Shown here: positions 1 to 7,186 of the stretch, in pieces | Layout: each line of letters begins with the position of its first letter | How positions within the stretch are numbered: the first letter of the stretch is position 1 | Assembly (NCBI GenBank): GCA_035460505.1 | Contig: DATHWP010000032.1 | Span: forward strand, 1 to 13,466 | DNA from: Methyloradius sp035460505 | Lineage (GTDB): Bacteria > Pseudomonadota > Gammaproteobacteria > Burkholderiales > Methylophilaceae | Reading direction: 5' to 3' | Length of the DNA: 13,466 nucleotides | Program-made: the position numbers and the translations under genes | Notes under the pieces: generated by a model | Database searches by the model: none | What the model was told of the DNA's origin: nothing | Seen by the model: only the letters and a program-made list of their open reading frames with translations

Positions 1-87
1 AATTTAAAATCATTCTGGCAGTCACAACAACCTGCATAAGCTTGTATGCCAGAAACCAAGACTAAATAAGATACCGCTAGGATTATT
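1..87 (+). other. Region upstream of trpG; possible 3' end of an unseen upstream gene
   Basis: No start codon with a convincing reading frame lies in this 87-nt stretch. One frame stays open from base 3 to a TAA at 63-65, and another from base 1 to a TAA at 37-39. Either could be the tail of a gene that begins before the window, and neither tail is recognisable as TrpE. A perfect 8-bp inverted repeat (TTCTGGCA at 13-20, TGCCAGAA at 47-54) encloses 26 nt. A shorter alternative stem (GCATA 34-38 with TATGC 45-49) overlaps it, so the two could not form together. No T-tract follows, so an intrinsic terminator is unlikely. The trpG ribosome-binding site (AGGAT, about 79-83) lies at the right edge. 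Confidence 0.35.
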
Positions 88-654
88 ATGTTGCTCATGA
101 TTGATAACTACGACTCCTTCACCTATAACTTGGTGCAATACCTCGGTGAGTTGGGACAAGACGTAGAGGTTTACCGTAACGATGAAATTGATTTGGCCAA
201 AGTGGCCGAATTAAACCCACGCCATATTGTGATTTCACCTGGCCCCTGCACGCCAAACGAGGCCGGCATTTCCGTGCCACTGATTAACGAGTTTGCTGGC
301 AAGATTCCCTTGCTGGGTGTTTGTCTGGGCCATCAAAGTATCGGTCAGGCATTTGGCGGCAAGATCGTACATGCCAAGCAATTGATGCATGGCAAAACGT
401 CGCAGATTCACCACAATAACGTGGGCGTATTCAAAGATTTACCTAATCCCTACACCGCCACGCGCTACCACTCTTTGGTGATCGAGCGTGAAAGCATTCC
501 CGATTGCCTTGAGATTACGGCTTGGACTGAGGACGGCGAGATCATGGGTGTGCGTCATAAAACCCTGCCAATCGAAGGTGTGCAATTCCATCCAGAATCC
601 ATTTTGACGGAATATGGCCACGAGCTCCTTGAGAATTTTATCAAGGCGTATTAA
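88..654 (+). CDS. trpG: Anthranilate synthase component II (glutamine amidotransferase)
   Basis: This 188-aa class I glutamine amidotransferase hydrolyses glutamine and passes ammonia to TrpE, which makes anthranilate from chorismate in the first committed step of tryptophan synthesis. The start MLLMIDNYDSFTYNL is typical of the family. The oxyanion-region motif PGPCTP is at residues 51-56, the nucleophile Cys79 lies in GVCLGHQSIGQ, and the C-terminal His168 and Glu170 in FHPES complete the triad. The length matches stand-alone TrpG; PabA is closely similar, but adjacency to trpD and trpC favours TrpG. In many bacteria the same subunit also serves folate synthesis. The ATG at 88 is preceded by an AGGAT-type site; a second in-frame ATG at 97 is less likely. 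The stop codon directly abuts the trpD start, which suggests translational coupling. Confidence 0.96.
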   Translation: MLLMIDNYDSFTYNLVQYLGELGQDVEVYRNDEIDLAKVAELNPRHIVISPGPCTPNEAGISVPLINEFAGKIPLLGVCLGHQSIGQAFGGKIVHAKQLMHGKTSQIHHNNVGVFKDLPNPYTATRYHSLVIERESIPDCLEITAWTEDGEIMGVRHKTLPIEGVQFHPESILTEYGHELLENFIKAY

Positions 655-1677
655 ATGGAAATGACTGCAAAAGCTGCGTTACACCAGCTGATTCAGCACC
701 AGAATTTTAGCCATGAACAAATGCTCAGCATCATGCGGCAGGTGATGGCAGGTGAATACACGCCCGCGCAAATCGCAGGTTTACTCATGGGCTTGCGCGT
801 TAAAGTCGAGACTGTGGATGAAATTGCCGCTGCGGCACAAGTCATGCGCGAGCTTTCATCTAAAGTACAGGTTGCTGATGACACTTACCTCATTGATACC
901 TGCGGTACAGGTGGTGCAGCGCATAAAGCGTTTAATGTCTCTACTTGCTGTGCCTTTGTGGCCACAGGCGCAGGTGCCAGAATTGCCAAACATGGCAATC
1001 GTGCAGCTTCGTCAAAAACAGGTAGTGCAGATGTGCTTGAGGCGCTCGGCGTCAATATTCAACTGACCCCAGAACAAGTCGCCAAGTGTATTGACGAGAT
1101 TGGTATTGGATTCATGTTTGCGCCTAACCACCATAGCGCGATGAAGTATGCTGGACCTGTCAGAAAAGAACTGGGTGTGCGTACTCTATTTAACTTGCTT
1201 GGTCCGCTGACGAATCCTGCTGGTGCTAAAAGGCAGGTGATGGGCGTGTTCCACAAAGACCTAGTGCCCTTGTTGGCACACACTTTAAAGCGTCTTGGCA
1301 GCGAACATGTGATGGTCGTACACAGCGCCGATGATATGGATGAGATCTCTTTTTCTGGCGACACCTATGTGGCTGAACTGAAAAATGGCACCGTGTCTGA
1401 ATACACCTTGAACCCAAAGCAGTTCGGCATGGCGATACATGCTTTAGATAGCATTCATGTAGAAAGTGCCGAAGAGTCCAGGCAAGTGATATTGCGTGTA
1501 TTAAATGGTGAGCAAGGCGCTGCGCGGGATATTGTGTTGTTGAATGCAGGAGCTGCCATATATGTGTCAGGCGTAGCCGGTGCATTAGAAATTGGTATTC
1601 AAAAAGCGGCTGATTCTATTGATTCAGGCGCCGCCTTGGCTAAGCTGAATAGCCTCATTGAAGCGAGTCATCGTTAA
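655..1677 (+). CDS. trpD: Anthranilate phosphoribosyltransferase
   Basis: This 340-aa cytoplasmic enzyme transfers the phosphoribosyl group of PRPP to anthranilate, the second step of tryptophan synthesis. An N-terminal helical domain (about 5-70) precedes the nucleoside-phosphorylase-like alpha/beta domain. Visible motifs are the PRPP-binding DTCGTGG (81-87), KHGNRAASSKTGSAD (112-126), the anthranilate-site segment RTLFNLLGPLTNPA (177-190) and the metal-binding acidic pair in MDEIS (Asp229, Glu230). All conserved elements are present and the length is normal. The ATG at 655 follows the trpG stop with no gap, and AAGG within the end of trpG serves as ribosome-binding site. A second ATG two codons later (661) cannot be excluded. 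The TAA stop shares its last A with the ATG of the next gene (TAATG), so the unusual downstream gene is likely co-translated. Confidence 0.97.
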   Translation: MEMTAKAALHQLIQHQNFSHEQMLSIMRQVMAGEYTPAQIAGLLMGLRVKVETVDEIAAAAQVMRELSSKVQVADDTYLIDTCGTGGAAHKAFNVSTCCAFVATGAGARIAKHGNRAASSKTGSADVLEALGVNIQLTPEQVAKCIDEIGIGFMFAPNHHSAMKYAGPVRKELGVRTLFNLLGPLTNPAGAKRQVMGVFHKDLVPLLAHTLKRLGSEHVMVVHSADDMDEISFSGDTYVAELKNGTVSEYTLNPKQFGMAIHALDSIHVESAEESRQVILRVLNGEQGAARDIVLLNAGAAIYVSGVAGALEIGIQKAADSIDSGAALAKLNSLIEASHR

Positions 1678-2156
1678 TGCTTAAAGTATTGCTGGTTGTC
1701 GTTATTGGTATTGTTTACACCATATTCAATGTTGGTTTTTCTGACGGGATTGATGGCAAAAAATCGCAGGCACAGCCTTCAGGCTTTACTGAAAAAGTAG
1801 TGCCTGTCGCAGGTTTTTCTGCGGCGGACATAGCGATACAGCAGGCATTTGATAGCCACACCCCTCATGCCCAAGTGCAATCAACAGGTCAAATTATCAA
1901 ACTTCTTTCTGATGATAATGATGGCACACGGCATCAACGGTTTATTATCCGATTGAATAATGGTTTAACGCTGCTCATCGCGCACAACATTGATATTGCG
2001 CCAAAAATTCCCAACCTGACGGTGGGTGATATGATTGCGTTCAACGGGCAGTATGAGTGGAATGATAAAGGTGGCGTGGTGCACTGGACGCATCACGACC
2101 CACAAGGTAACCATGTTGCTGGTTGGTTGAATTACCAAGGGCATCAATATCAATAG
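1677..2156 (+). CDS. Membrane-anchored DUF3465-family protein within the trp cluster
   Basis: This 159-aa protein has one hydrophobic N-terminal segment (about residues 3-19). It acts as an uncleaved anchor or signal peptide and places the rest in the periplasm. The C-terminal part (about 50-158) matches the DUF3465 pattern as I remember it: LLSDDNDGTRHQRF (76-89), LLIAHNIDIAPKIP (99-112) and a histidine-rich block GGVVHWTHHDPQGNH (132-146) followed by GWLNYQGHQY. The many short strands and the GD.I.F.G.Y pattern suggest a small OB-like beta barrel, which is inference. The family has no established function that I know of. The ATG overlaps the trpD stop by 1 nt with only a weak GCGAG site, so expression probably depends on trpD translation. 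Nothing links it to tryptophan chemistry; the clustered His and Asp residues could bind metal. Confidence 0.85.
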   Translation: MLKVLLVVVIGIVYTIFNVGFSDGIDGKKSQAQPSGFTEKVVPVAGFSAADIAIQQAFDSHTPHAQVQSTGQIIKLLSDDNDGTRHQRFIIRLNNGLTLLIAHNIDIAPKIPNLTVGDMIAFNGQYEWNDKGGVVHWTHHDPQGNHVAGWLNYQGHQYQ

Positions 2157-2185
2157 TTTTAAGTGGTACCAATAAAGATAAAACA

Positions 2186-2980
2186 ATGTCAGATATTCTA
2201 AACAAGATACTTAATGTAAAGCAGGCTGAAGTGCGTGCCGCCATGGCTGAAAAGCCATTGATTTTGATGCAGCAAGAGGTATTGGCTGCGCAAAAACCAC
2301 GAGATTTTATTGGCAGCATCCGCAATAAGATTAATGCTGGCCAAGCTGCTGTGATTGCAGAGATTAAGAAAGCCAGCCCGTCAAAAGGCGTGATACGTGA
2401 AGATTTTCATCCAGCAGACATCGCTGCAAGTTATGAAAAAGGTGGGGCGGCCTGTTTATCTGTGCTCACGGATCAAGAGTTTTTCCAGGGCCATGCTGAT
2501 TATTTGAAACAGGCACGTGCTGCCTGCAACATTCCCGTGTTGCGCAAAGATTTCATGATTGAGGTTTACCAAGTCTATGAGGCGCGGGCAATGGGCGCTG
2601 ACTGCATTCTGTTGATTGCCGCTGCGCTTGATTTGCCGCGTATGCACCAACTAGAAACCATCGCGCATGATCTTGGTATGGCTGTGCTGGTGGAAGTGCA
2701 TAATGCGGAAGAGCTGGAGCTAGCGCTGCAATTAGAGACCCCACTGCTGGGCATCAATAACCGTAATCTGCGCACGTTTGAAGTGACTTTAGATACTACG
2801 CTTAATCTGCTAGCGAAGATTCCTAAAGGAAAAATCGTAGTCACAGAATCAGGCATTTTTACCCCTGATGATATTGCATTGATGCGCAAGAATAATGTAC
2901 ATACATTCCTGGTGGGTGAGGCGTTCATGCGGCAGCCCGATCCAGGCTTTGAACTCAACCGTTTATTCAATATTGATTAA
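2186..2980 (+). CDS. trpC: Indole-3-glycerol phosphate synthase
   Basis: This 264-aa (beta/alpha)8 barrel enzyme converts carboxyphenylaminodeoxyribulose phosphate to indole-3-glycerol phosphate, the ring-closing step of tryptophan synthesis. Signature segments are IAEIKKASPSKG (57-68), the catalytic-lysine motif LRKDFM (119-124, Lys121), VEVH (169-172, Glu170), NNRNL (191-195), the phosphate-binding ESGI (221-224) and GEAFMR (244-249). It is the monofunctional form, not fused to TrpF. The frame stays open upstream to an ATG at 2123, but that start would overlap the previous gene by 34 nt and add 21 unrelated residues. The ATG at 2186 gives the usual MSDILNKI-type start. Only a poor AAAGATAAA ribosome site is visible. 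hemB follows after 12 nt. Confidence 0.97.
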   Translation: MSDILNKILNVKQAEVRAAMAEKPLILMQQEVLAAQKPRDFIGSIRNKINAGQAAVIAEIKKASPSKGVIREDFHPADIAASYEKGGAACLSVLTDQEFFQGHADYLKQARAACNIPVLRKDFMIEVYQVYEARAMGADCILLIAAALDLPRMHQLETIAHDLGMAVLVEVHNAEELELALQLETPLLGINNRNLRTFEVTLDTTLNLLAKIPKGKIVVTESGIFTPDDIALMRKNNVHTFLVGEAFMRQPDPGFELNRLFNID

Positions 2981-2992
2981 ATTAAAGTCATT

Positions 2993-3991
2993 ATGACAAT
3001 AGCAAAATTCCCATCCAGCAGACCACGTCGTATGCGGCGTGATGAGTTCTCGCGCCGTCTGATGCGTGAGCATGTACTCACTACTAACGACCTTATTTAT
3101 CCAGTGTTTGTACTGGATGGTGAAAACAAAACTGAAGCCGTTGCTTCTATGCCTGGCGTGCAACGCCAGGCCATCGACATTCTGCTGAAAACCGCAGCCG
3201 AATGCGTCAACTTAGGTATACCTGCGCTGGCACTATTCCCAGTAGTTGGGCAGTCATTCAAAAGTCTGGATGCCAGTGAGGCTTACAATCCAGATGGCCT
3301 AGTGCCGCGAACAATCAAAGCTCTAAAACAGTCGTTCCCTGACCTTGGCATTATTACCGATGTGGCGCTCGATCCTTACACCACGCATGGTCAAGATGGA
3401 TTGATCGATGATACTGGCTATGTGCTGAATGATGAAACGGTTGCCGTGCTAGTGAAACAGGCGCTCTGCCATGCGAAAGCAGGTGCGGATATCGTCGCAC
3501 CATCCGACATGATGGATGGTCGCATCGGTGCTATTCGGCAGGCGCTTGAATCCGAAGGTTTGATCTACACGAAAATACTGGCTTATTCAGCCAAGTATGC
3601 CTCTGCCTACTATGGGCCGTTCCGTGATGCCGTTGGCTCATCCGCTAATTTAGGCAAAAGTAATAAATACAATTACCAGATGGACCCTGCCAATTCTGAT
3701 GAGGCACTAAAAGAAGTCGCGCTGGATATTGATGAAGGTGCAGATATGGTGATGGTGAAGCCTGGTATGCCTTATCTGGATATTGTTCGCCGCGTAAAAG
3801 ACACGTTCAAGGTACCTACTTATGCGTATCAAGTCAGCGGCGAATACGCCATGCTAAAAGCTGCAGCGCAAAATGGCTGGCTGGATGAAAAACAGTGCGT
3901 ATTGGAGGCGATGTTGGGGTTTAAACGCGCTGGCGCCGATGGTATTTTGACTTACTATGCGATGGATATAGCGCGCTGGTTAAAGGATTAA
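2993..3991 (+). CDS. hemB: Delta-aminolevulinic acid dehydratase (porphobilinogen synthase)
   Basis: This 332-aa cytoplasmic enzyme condenses two 5-aminolevulinate molecules into porphobilinogen for heme and other tetrapyrroles. The two Schiff-base lysines are visible: Lys201 in YSAKYASAYYGPFRDA and Lys256 in MVMVKPGMPYLD. The metal region reads DVALDPYTTHGQDG (123-136), with Ala125, Asp127 and Asp135 where zinc-dependent enzymes carry three cysteines. This places it in the zinc-independent, probably Mg2+-dependent class typified by Pseudomonas. The N-terminal arm (RPRRMRRDEFSRRLMRE) is the one used for octamer assembly. The ATG at 2993 has only a weak site (TAAAG). It lies 12 nt after trpC with no clear promoter between, so it probably shares the trp transcript. 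It ends 10 bp from the convergent gene at 4002. Confidence 0.97.
   Translation: MTIAKFPSSRPRRMRRDEFSRRLMREHVLTTNDLIYPVFVLDGENKTEAVASMPGVQRQAIDILLKTAAECVNLGIPALALFPVVGQSFKSLDASEAYNPDGLVPRTIKALKQSFPDLGIITDVALDPYTTHGQDGLIDDTGYVLNDETVAVLVKQALCHAKAGADIVAPSDMMDGRIGAIRQALESEGLIYTKILAYSAKYASAYYGPFRDAVGSSANLGKSNKYNYQMDPANSDEALKEVALDIDEGADMVMVKPGMPYLDIVRRVKDTFKVPTYAYQVSGEYAMLKAAAQNGWLDEKQCVLEAMLGFKRAGADGILTYYAMDIARWLKD
3151..3171 (+). other. Intragenic GC-rich hairpin in early hemB
   Basis: A perfect 9-bp inverted repeat, GCCTGGCGT (3151-3159) and ACGCCAGGC (3163-3171), encloses the 3-nt loop GCA inside hemB codons 53-60. The structure is seen directly. No T-tract follows, so it is not an intrinsic terminator, and whether it has any role is unknown. 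Confidence 0.4.
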
Positions 3992-4000
3992 CTGCCAGTC

Positions 4001-4020
4001 TTTACTCAGGTCTGAGTGAA
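4001..4020. terminator. Weak hairpin at the hemB/4002-4703 convergent junction
   Basis: TTTACTCA (4001-4008) pairs with TGAGTGAA (4013-4020), with one T-G wobble, around the 4-nt loop GGTC. It spans the stop end of the minus-strand gene and lies 10 nt past the hemB stop, where a shared terminator would be expected. Neither strand shows a T-run after the stem, so intrinsic termination is doubtful. Confidence 0.2.
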
Positions 4021-4703
4021 TCGCTTTCAATATTATTAGTAGATGCTTTGCTGGATTGAATCAGGCTCTTAAGCTCACTCGCATTGATCTTGGCAGCATT
4101 GCTGCCATTCACTGGGCTCTTTGTCGGTGTGCGCATATCATCAAACTCAAAAATACTGAGTTTAATTAGTCCATTCGGGCCCTCTAACGTAAATACAGGT
4201 ACTTTTCTTCGGTCAGCCACTTTTCTGTCAGCCGCTCTTCTGTCATTACTATTTTTATTGTTGTTTGGTCGGCTGTTACTGATACGGTATGACTTTTCAT
4301 CAGTTTCATAGGGTATCTGCTGGTTGAGTAGGAATATCTCAACATCTTTCAGGCTTTCAGCAAATAAATGAATGTGGGTCTCGGCGTAGCGCCCTGCGGT
4401 GCCATCCAGTACTGAACCTGTGAGATGAGGGTTGAATCGCTCTAGCAGTTGCATGACTGTTAGGGCATCAGCGCGCAGTTGCCGCAAGGCTTCAGGTTGT
4501 TCTTCACTATTGTAAATCTCATGGAAAATCTTGATTTCTTCTTCGATTTCCGCATTGGTTGGCAGGCAGCTACTATCGAGCACGCCTAATTGACGGCCGG
4601 CTTTGCGCTTGGCATAGGCATAATCAGAAACGCCATCTTCAGCCATCATTCGCGCGGCTTGTTGTGCAACCAGTTGCCTGAGATTATGTTGTCTGTCAGC
4701 CAT
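4002..4703 (-). CDS. Conserved protein of unknown function, nucleotidyltransferase-like core
   Basis: I do not recognise a named gene. This 233-aa soluble protein has no signal peptide or membrane segment. The N-terminal part (1-90) is helical and highly charged (RQLVAQQAARMMAEDG, DYAYAKRKAGRQLG). Residues 96-125, GSVLDGTAGRYAETHIHLFAES followed by KDVEIFLL, recall the GS...D-x-D core of small nucleotidyltransferases. However, the paired acidic metal ligands are replaced (THIHL), so catalysis is doubtful. Residues 140-168 are a low-complexity Asn/Arg/Lys/Asp stretch with a five-residue repeat. A short beta-rich segment (169-190) and a polar tail follow. I recall similar proteins next to PBP or hemB genes in beta-proteobacteria, sometimes with unreliable ligase names; this is memory, not a search. 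It lies 89 nt downstream of mrcA. The ATG at 4703 has a weak AAGAGA site. Confidence 0.75.
   Translation of the reverse strand: MADRQHNLRQLVAQQAARMMAEDGVSDYAYAKRKAGRQLGVLDSSCLPTNAEIEEEIKIFHEIYNSEEQPEALRQLRADALTVMQLLERFNPHLTGSVLDGTAGRYAETHIHLFAESLKDVEIFLLNQQIPYETDEKSYRISNSRPNNNKNSNDRRAADRKVADRRKVPVFTLEGPNGLIKLSIFEFDDMRTPTKSPVNGSNAAKINASELKSLIQSSKASTNNIESDSLRPE
4208..4252 (-). repeat. Short degenerate 15-nt tandem repeat inside the unknown gene
   Basis: About three imperfect 15-nt units lie at 4208-4222, 4223-4237 and 4238-4252, sharing the core TTCTGTCAGCC or near variants. On the minus strand they encode an in-frame five-residue repeat: DRRAA, DRKVA and a diverged DRRKV-like unit. Because 15 nt is a multiple of three, gain or loss of a unit would keep the frame. 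Confidence 0.5.
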
Positions 4704-4763
4704 GTCTCTTGTCGCCTATTTCTCTGGCCATCTAATTGCCATGTTCGGCATTAATTGCACATT

Positions 4764-4788
4764 AACCATCAGCATCATGCTGATGGTT
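4764..4788 (-). terminator. Perfect 11-bp hairpin just downstream of mrcA
   Basis: AACCATCAGCA (4764-4774) and TGCTGATGGTT (4778-4788) are exact inverse complements around a 3-nt loop. The stem begins 4 bp past the mrcA stop codon on the minus strand. Its position suits a terminator or an mRNA 3'-end stabiliser. The expected U-tract is poor on the minus strand (AATGTGCAATT follows) and absent on the plus strand. If read-through is common, the downstream gene at 4002-4703 would be co-transcribed with mrcA. Confidence 0.45.
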
Positions 4789-4792
4789 GAAT

Positions 4793-7147
4793 TTAGTATA
4801 GTTGATCTGCCTTGGTTTTCTCGACTTCTTCACCTGCCCTGGATGCAGGCGGAAAGCCTGGAATCAGTGTTGGTTCTGGCTCGTTATCAGGTGGTGGGAA
4901 CTCATGATAGAAATATTCAAAAATCCCAGGTGCATTGTCATCTACGCGGGTTCCAGTTGCGGCATCAATTTTGATTGAGCTGATGCCCTCAGGTACTGGG
5001 TAAGGGTTATCTGGCAAGCCTTTAAGCGCAACGGCCATGTAGTTGATCCAGATTGGCAATGCAGCTTGTGCACCCGTTTCTGCGTTGCCTAATGTGCGCG
5101 GATGATCAAAGCCCATCCAGGTAATAGCCACTTGATTTGGATTAAAGCCAGCAAACCAGGCATCTACCTGATTATTGGTGGTGCCAGTTTTGCCTGCAAG
5201 ATCGTTACGCCCAAGCTGTTTCGCCTTGGCTGCTGTACCGATGCGTGCTACATCCTGCATGATGGAAGTCATCAAGAAGGCGTTACGGCTATCAATCACC
5301 CGCGGCGCATCTTTGCCTGCCTGTACGAATTTAGTCTGCTCAATCACAGTGCCTTTGCTATCCGTAATTTTGCTGATGAGGTAAGGCTGTACGCGGAAAC
5401 CACCATTCGCAAATACTGCATAAGCACCAGCCATTTGCCATGGCGTTGCCGAGCCCGCGCCCAATGCAATCGCCAGATAGGGAGGATGATCTTTAGGCGA
5501 GAATCCAAAGCGCGTAATGTAATCTTGTACATAGCCGACGCCAATCGCCTGCAGGATGCGAATCGATACCATATTCTTGGATTTGGTCAGTGCAGTACGT
5601 AAGCGAATAGGGCCGTCATATTTGTTGTCAAAGTTCTTTGGCTCCCAGGACGAGCCGCTGCCAGTTTCTTCAGCGCTAATACTGATTGGCGCATCATCAA
5701 TAATACTGGCAGGCGTAAAGCCTTTTTCTAGCGAGGCTGAGTAGATAAACGGTTTGAAGCTCGAGCCAGGCTGACGCCATGCTTGGGTCACATGGTTAAA
5801 CTTGTTGCGATTAAAATCGAAGCCACCTACCAATGCCCGCACCGCGCCTGTTTGCGGGTCTAGCGATACGAGCGCTGATTCCACTTGCGGCAACTGCACG
5901 ATTTTCCAAGCCTGACCTGATTTAATGATGCGCACGATAGCGCCAGGTTTAATACTTCTTTTTTGTGGGTCTTTATCGTTCAAGGTTTTTTGTAAAAACG
6001 ATAAGCCGTCGCCTTGTATTTCAATGTTTTCACCAGATTTAGTGTGTAGATACACTGACTTCTCTGTCACTCTGGTGACGGCTGCAGGGATCAGCCCATT
6101 GAACTCGTCCAGTTCATCCAATGCATTATCTGCCCAGTTCAAACCATCTTCTGTTGTTGATTGCGTTGGCGTGACCGTTTTCTCTGGGCCTCGATAACCA
6201 TGACGGCTGTCGTAATCCATGATGCCTTGGAACACCGCCGCATTCGCTGCTTCCTGGCTTGTTTTCTGAATCGTCGTATAGACTTTCAGGCCGCTACTAT
6301 AGATATCGTCTTTGTAACGACTATACATTTCCTGGCGTATAAGCTCTGCAACGTAATCTGCTGAGAGATCGCGATATTGCTTGGCTTGCCTGAATCTTAA
6401 GGGCTCTTTTAGCGCTTCTTGATATGTAGGTTCATCAATAAATCCATACTGATACATGCTGTGCAAAACTTCACGTTGCCGATTAATTGCCTTTTTGGGA
6501 TTAACAAATGGGTTATATCCTGACGGTGCTTTAGGTAAGCCTGCTAATAGTGCTGTTTCAGCAAGATTGAGTTTATCAAGTGGTTTGCCAAAATATACCT
6601 GCGATGCTGCTGCAAAACCGAAGGCACGTTGGCCGAGGTAAATTTGGTTTATATAAACTTCTAGAATCTTATCTTTGCTGAGGCTTTTTTCAATTTTAAT
6701 TGATAGCAGAGCTTCCCTTAGTTTTCTCGCCAAGGTTCTTTCGCTGGACAAAAAGAAGTTGCGTGCAACCTGCATGGTAATAGTGCTTGCACCCTCTTTG
6801 CCGCCACCAGAGAGATTATTCACTGCAGCTCTGATAATGCCTCTAACATCAATACCGCCGTGCTGATAGAAGCGTCTATCTTCAATTGCAAGTACGGCAT
6901 TCTTCATGTTGGCAGGTACATCCTCAATATTGATAAACGCACGCCGCTCTTCACCAAACTCGGCTATCAGAGCGCCATCTTCAGAATAGACCCGTAAAGG
7001 TACCTTAGGTCGATAGTCGGTTAATACTTCGAGTGAAGGTAGCTCAGGATAGATGAGGGCTGCGGCGAGGCCGATCAATGCAGTGCTTACAACTCCAAGC
7101 ACTAATATGATGATGAGTAAGTATTGCCACCACTTTTTGAGGAACAT
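4793..7147 (-). CDS. mrcA: Penicillin-binding protein 1A (glycosyltransferase/transpeptidase)
   Basis: This 784-aa bifunctional class A PBP (also called ponA) polymerises lipid II and cross-links peptidoglycan at the outer face of the inner membrane. A short cytoplasmic start and one membrane anchor (about 8-32) precede the GT51 glycosyltransferase domain (about 55-230), with catalytic Glu89 in IEDRRFYQHGGID, GASTITMQVARN (119-130) and RKLREALLSIKIE (141-153). An OB-like insertion spans about 318-425. The transpeptidase domain (about 425-700) carries all three motifs: Ser462-SFK, SKN at 523-525 and KTGTT at 653-657. The tail is proline-rich and acidic, ending at the TAA at 4793. The length is somewhat below E. 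coli PBP1a, in line with other proteobacterial members. It is divergent from pilM, the usual neighbourhood. The ATG at 7147 has no strong ribosome site. Confidence 0.96.
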   Translation of the reverse strand: MFLKKWWQYLLIIILVLGVVSTALIGLAAALIYPELPSLEVLTDYRPKVPLRVYSEDGALIAEFGEERRAFINIEDVPANMKNAVLAIEDRRFYQHGGIDVRGIIRAAVNNLSGGGKEGASTITMQVARNFFLSSERTLARKLREALLSIKIEKSLSKDKILEVYINQIYLGQRAFGFAAASQVYFGKPLDKLNLAETALLAGLPKAPSGYNPFVNPKKAINRQREVLHSMYQYGFIDEPTYQEALKEPLRFRQAKQYRDLSADYVAELIRQEMYSRYKDDIYSSGLKVYTTIQKTSQEAANAAVFQGIMDYDSRHGYRGPEKTVTPTQSTTEDGLNWADNALDELDEFNGLIPAAVTRVTEKSVYLHTKSGENIEIQGDGLSFLQKTLNDKDPQKRSIKPGAIVRIIKSGQAWKIVQLPQVESALVSLDPQTGAVRALVGGFDFNRNKFNHVTQAWRQPGSSFKPFIYSASLEKGFTPASIIDDAPISISAEETGSGSSWEPKNFDNKYDGPIRLRTALTKSKNMVSIRILQAIGVGYVQDYITRFGFSPKDHPPYLAIALGAGSATPWQMAGAYAVFANGGFRVQPYLISKITDSKGTVIEQTKFVQAGKDAPRVIDSRNAFLMTSIMQDVARIGTAAKAKQLGRNDLAGKTGTTNNQVDAWFAGFNPNQVAITWMGFDHPRTLGNAETGAQAALPIWINYMAVALKGLPDNPYPVPEGISSIKIDAATGTRVDDNAPGIFEYFYHEFPPPDNEPEPTLIPGFPPASRAGEEVEKTKADQLY

Positions 7148-7186
7148 GTTCGATAACTATTTAATTGAAAATCACAATATGAATAT

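Noticed and set aside
1226..1585. 119-codon minus-strand open frame inside trpD
   Set aside because: It is antisense to conserved TrpD sequence and has a composition typical of non-coding frames.
2123..2185. Upstream in-frame ATG extending trpC by 21 residues
   Set aside because: The extra residues look nothing like a TrpC N-terminus and the start would lie inside the preceding gene; ATG 2186 gives the normal family start.
4702..4974. Plus-strand open frame overlapping the start of the unknown gene and the end of mrcA
   Set aside because: It lies antisense to the well-supported mrcA end, shows no recognisable domain and has no plausible ribosome site.
5102..6197. Plus-strand open frames (for example 5102-5602 and 5925-6197) inside the mrcA region
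   Set aside because: They are antisense to the PBP1a domains with intact catalytic motifs; their translations are compositionally odd and unrecognisable.
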